From NCBI RefSeq assembly GCF_900465315.1, contig NZ_UBIX01000014.1: DNA of 64,000 nt; one strand, 5' to 3'. The translations under genes and the position numbers were made by a program. The DNA is from Asaia bogorensis_B (GTDB taxonomy: Bacteria > Pseudomonadota > Alphaproteobacteria > Acetobacterales > Acetobacteraceae). How positions within the stretch are numbered: position 1 is the stretch's first letter; each line of letters opens with the position of its first letter. The notes under the pieces are model-generated. The model saw only the letters and a program-made list of their open reading frames with translations. It was not told where the DNA came from and searched no databases. This document shows positions 62,281 through 64,000 of this stretch, piece by piece.

Positions 62281-64000
62281 ATGCCTGAAGACTGCACGTT
62301 CCCTTGTGGAACGCTGAACAATAGCGCCCCCCGCACAGTGGTGTCCGGTAGTTACTCAGGCAAACAGAAACGTCTTCTGCTGCTGGCGCTGACGGCCGGT
62401 ATGGGTCTTGGTGCTGCCGAGGACGCTGAAGCGCAGGATTCCGTCACGACAGACCAGAAGGCGAGTGATGGGCAGTCCATCGCGCTGCCGGCGGTGCGCG
62501 TACATGGCAAGGAGCAGATCAACACGCTCAACACCAACACGACGACGCTCGATATCGGCCGTATGCCGGATAACGTGCGTGAAACACCCCAGACGGTCAG
62601 CGTCGTGCCCAAGCAGCTGATTGAGGAGCAGCGTCTCTTCACGCTCGATCAGGCGCTGTCCAACGTGCCGGGCATCACCATGTCTGCCGGTGAGGGCAAT
62701 GGCGGCATGAACGGCAACCAGTTCCGTATCCGTGGCCAGCAGGCACGTGGCGATATCTATGAGGACGGTCTGCGCGATTTCGGCAATTATGTGCGCGACG
62801 TTTATAATACCGAGAGCGTCGAAGTGGTGAAGGGACCGTCTGGCGAGTATTTCGGTGCGGGCAACGTGGGCGGCGTCATCAACCAGACGCTCAAGAAGGC
62901 GCATAGCGGCAACGCTTTCGGGGCTGATCAGTCCTTTGGCAGCGGCATGCAGTATCGTGGTTCGGCGGATGCCAATTACGAGATCAATACCCACACTGCG
63001 CTGCGTGTAAACGGCATGTACAACAAGCAGATGGTGGCAGACCGCAACAATGTCCGCACCGATCGCTACGGCGCAGCTGCCGATCTGGGTGTCGGGCTGG
63101 GCACGAAGAACACCTGGCATCTGAATTATCAGTGGCTTGGCAGCCGCGGTCGTCCCGATTACGGCGTGCCGATGATCCAGATTGGCAAGACCTATCGTCC
63201 GATTACAGAATACGGCCTGCCACGTGACACGAATTATTCGCGCAATTTCGACCGCGACATGGGCAATGTGCACATGGTCACCTCGAAATTCGCTTCCGAG
63301 CTATCCAAATGGCTGACCCTGTCAAACGACACCCGCTACTCCCATTACACCCGCAATTTTGCAGCGACGACGCCCGCAGCCTGCTCCGGAGCGTGCGCGA
63401 CCTCCTTCCTTGCTGGCGGTAACCCGACACTGGCTTATGGCGCCGGTGGTGGCATGGGGTATGATCAGGCTGGCTGGGGCGTGCAGAACGTGAGCATGGG
63501 CCATTCCAAGTTCCGGACCGGCTTCATGCATCACGACATCCGTGCCGGTGTGGACATCAATTATACGAAGGATGACCGACTCTACGGCACCTGGATCAAC
63601 CGGGTGAACAACCAGCAGATCCGTACGCCGCAATTCGAATATCCGGGCACGATGCTCACCTTTCCTGCATCTGGGAGCCGCACGGCTGATTTCCGCGATC
63701 TGGGCCTGTTTCTGGCAGACAAGATCCATCTGACCAAACAGATCTCGGTCTATGGCACAGTGCGCTGGGACGATTACCGCTCGACCTATTGGAGTGCGGC
63801 TCAATCCTCGATTGGCGTGCAGAAGCAGAAATCGAACAAGTTCAGCCCGTCCGCCAGCCTGATGTACGAACCGCTGGAGAACACGACCTTCTATTTCACC
63901 TTCTCGCAGTCCTATAAGCCTGTGGGTACGGATGTTTCCTCACTGACCATGAGCTCGACAAGCATCGGCGACGTGGCGGCCAATGGGCGCGACCTCAAGC
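62281..64000 (+). CDS. TonB-dependent siderophore receptor (partial, runs off the window)
   Basis: At least 573 residues; the C-terminus is beyond the window. After a charged extension and signal sequence (KQKRLLLLALTAGMGLG ... AEAQD) the plug domain has LDIGRMPDNVRETPQTVSVVPKQLIEEQ, LDQALSNVPGITM, FRIRGQQA and SVEVVKGPSGEYFGAGNVGGVINQ. These belong to the catecholate-type FhuA/Fiu siderophore receptor group. The barrel follows from about residue 210. The N-terminal prefix of about 27 residues before the hydrophobic core is longer than usual. It works with the TonB-ExbBD motor encoded at 51319-53389. Confidence 0.92.
   Translation, partial: MPEDCTFPCGTLNNSAPRTVVSGSYSGKQKRLLLLALTAGMGLGAAEDAEAQDSVTTDQKASDGQSIALPAVRVHGKEQINTLNTNTTTLDIGRMPDNVRETPQTVSVVPKQLIEEQRLFTLDQALSNVPGITMSAGEGNGGMNGNQFRIRGQQARGDIYEDGLRDFGNYVRDVYNTESVEVVKGPSGEYFGAGNVGGVINQTLKKAHSGNAFGADQSFGSGMQYRGSADANYEINTHTALRVNGMYNKQMVADRNNVRTDRYGAAADLGVGLGTKNTWHLNYQWLGSRGRPDYGVPMIQIGKTYRPITEYGLPRDTNYSRNFDRDMGNVHMVTSKFASELSKWLTLSNDTRYSHYTRNFAATTPAACSGACATSFLAGGNPTLAYGAGGGMGYDQAGWGVQNVSMGHSKFRTGFMHHDIRAGVDINYTKDDRLYGTWINRVNNQQIRTPQFEYPGTMLTFPASGSRTADFRDLGLFLADKIHLTKQISVYGTVRWDDYRSTYWSAAQSSIGVQKQKSNKFSPSASLMYEPLENTTFYFTFSQSYKPVGTDVSSLTMSSTSIGDVAANGRDLK

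Noticed and set aside
62356..63273. Minus-strand frame of 305 codons near the window end
   Set aside because: Antisense to the TonB-dependent receptor, whose plug motifs are clear in the plus strand.

Overview
The window reads as a chromosomal segment of an alphaproteobacterium, most likely an acetic acid bacterium (Acetobacteraceae; Asaia/Kozakia/Gluconobacter-like). This is inferred from the moderately high GC, the many polyol and sugar dehydrogenases, a PoxB-type ThDP enzyme next to a GMC / gluconate-2-dehydrogenase-subunit-3 pair, OprB and DcaP porins, and the levanase/xylitol block. I saw no tRNA, rRNA, CRISPR array, insertion sequence or prophage. Genes are tightly packed and often overlap by 4 bases.

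Layout. (1) 125-7014, minus: five overlapping genes (acyl-CoA-dehydrogenase-like monooxygenase, NtaA/DszA-type LLM monooxygenase, SsuD alkanesulfonate monooxygenase, FAD/NAD(P)-binding oxidoreductase, MFS transporter). A MocR-type regulator diverges at 7294. This looks like an organosulfur/sulfonate scavenging operon with an MFS carrier in place of SsuABC. (2) 9261-13986, minus: four overlapping or closely spaced glycosyltransferases. (3) 14243-22608, minus: treY, treZ, glgB, glgA, with glgX divergent at 22810. This is a glycogen-to-trehalose block without glgC or glgP. (4) 25100-27640: an Lrp regulator divergent from a class V PLP enzyme, then a CrcB/Fluc fluoride channel. (5) 27703-32628: an exported GH32 fructan/sucrose hydrolase, a xylitol dehydrogenase-type MDR enzyme, an AraC regulator and an SDR, forming a polyol/fructoside utilisation block. 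(6) 32650-35290: a COG0523/CobW GTPase divergent from a DUF1826 gene across a perfect 18-bp Zur-box palindrome, plus a second gene that may be a degenerate DUF1826 paralogue. (7) 35312-40356, minus: PoxB-like ThDP enzyme, membrane protein, gluconate-2-DH subunit 3 and GMC oxidoreductase in one operon, with an FMN alpha-hydroxyacid oxidase divergent. (8) 41933-45144: SIS-domain protein, catalase-like haem protein, a structured intergenic region and a DIP1984-family gene. (9) 45549-51084: DcaP-like porin, then an Mla/Pqi-type lipid ABC system (mlaE, mlaF, mlaD, lipoprotein). (10) 51319-54213: exbB-exbD-tonB divergent from a PiuC-type hydroxylase over a Fur-like box. (11) 54397-56033: DUF3311 protein plus sodium:solute symporter. 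(12) 56602-59589: fused DhaK-DhaL kinase and a zinc polyol dehydrogenase ending in a strong terminator. (13) 59647-64000: PhzF, an OprB porin and a TonB-dependent receptor that runs off the window end.

How the parts work together. Iron uptake is represented by the TonB motor, the PiuC hydroxylase and the terminal receptor, with Fur-like sites upstream of both units. Carbon metabolism is polyol-centred: a xylitol-type dehydrogenase, and a polyol dehydrogenase paired with a ketose kinase. Storage and stress carbohydrate (glycogen branching and debranching, trehalose by TreYZ) sits beside an uncharacterised four-enzyme glycosyltransferase set. The strongest leads for new biology are the sulfonate operon lacking SsuE/SsuABC, the glycosyltransferase cassette attached to the glg/tre block, the Zur-controlled DUF1826 pair, the ThDP/GMC operon, the DhaKL/polyol-dehydrogenase pair, and the structured intergenic DNA at 44151-44688.
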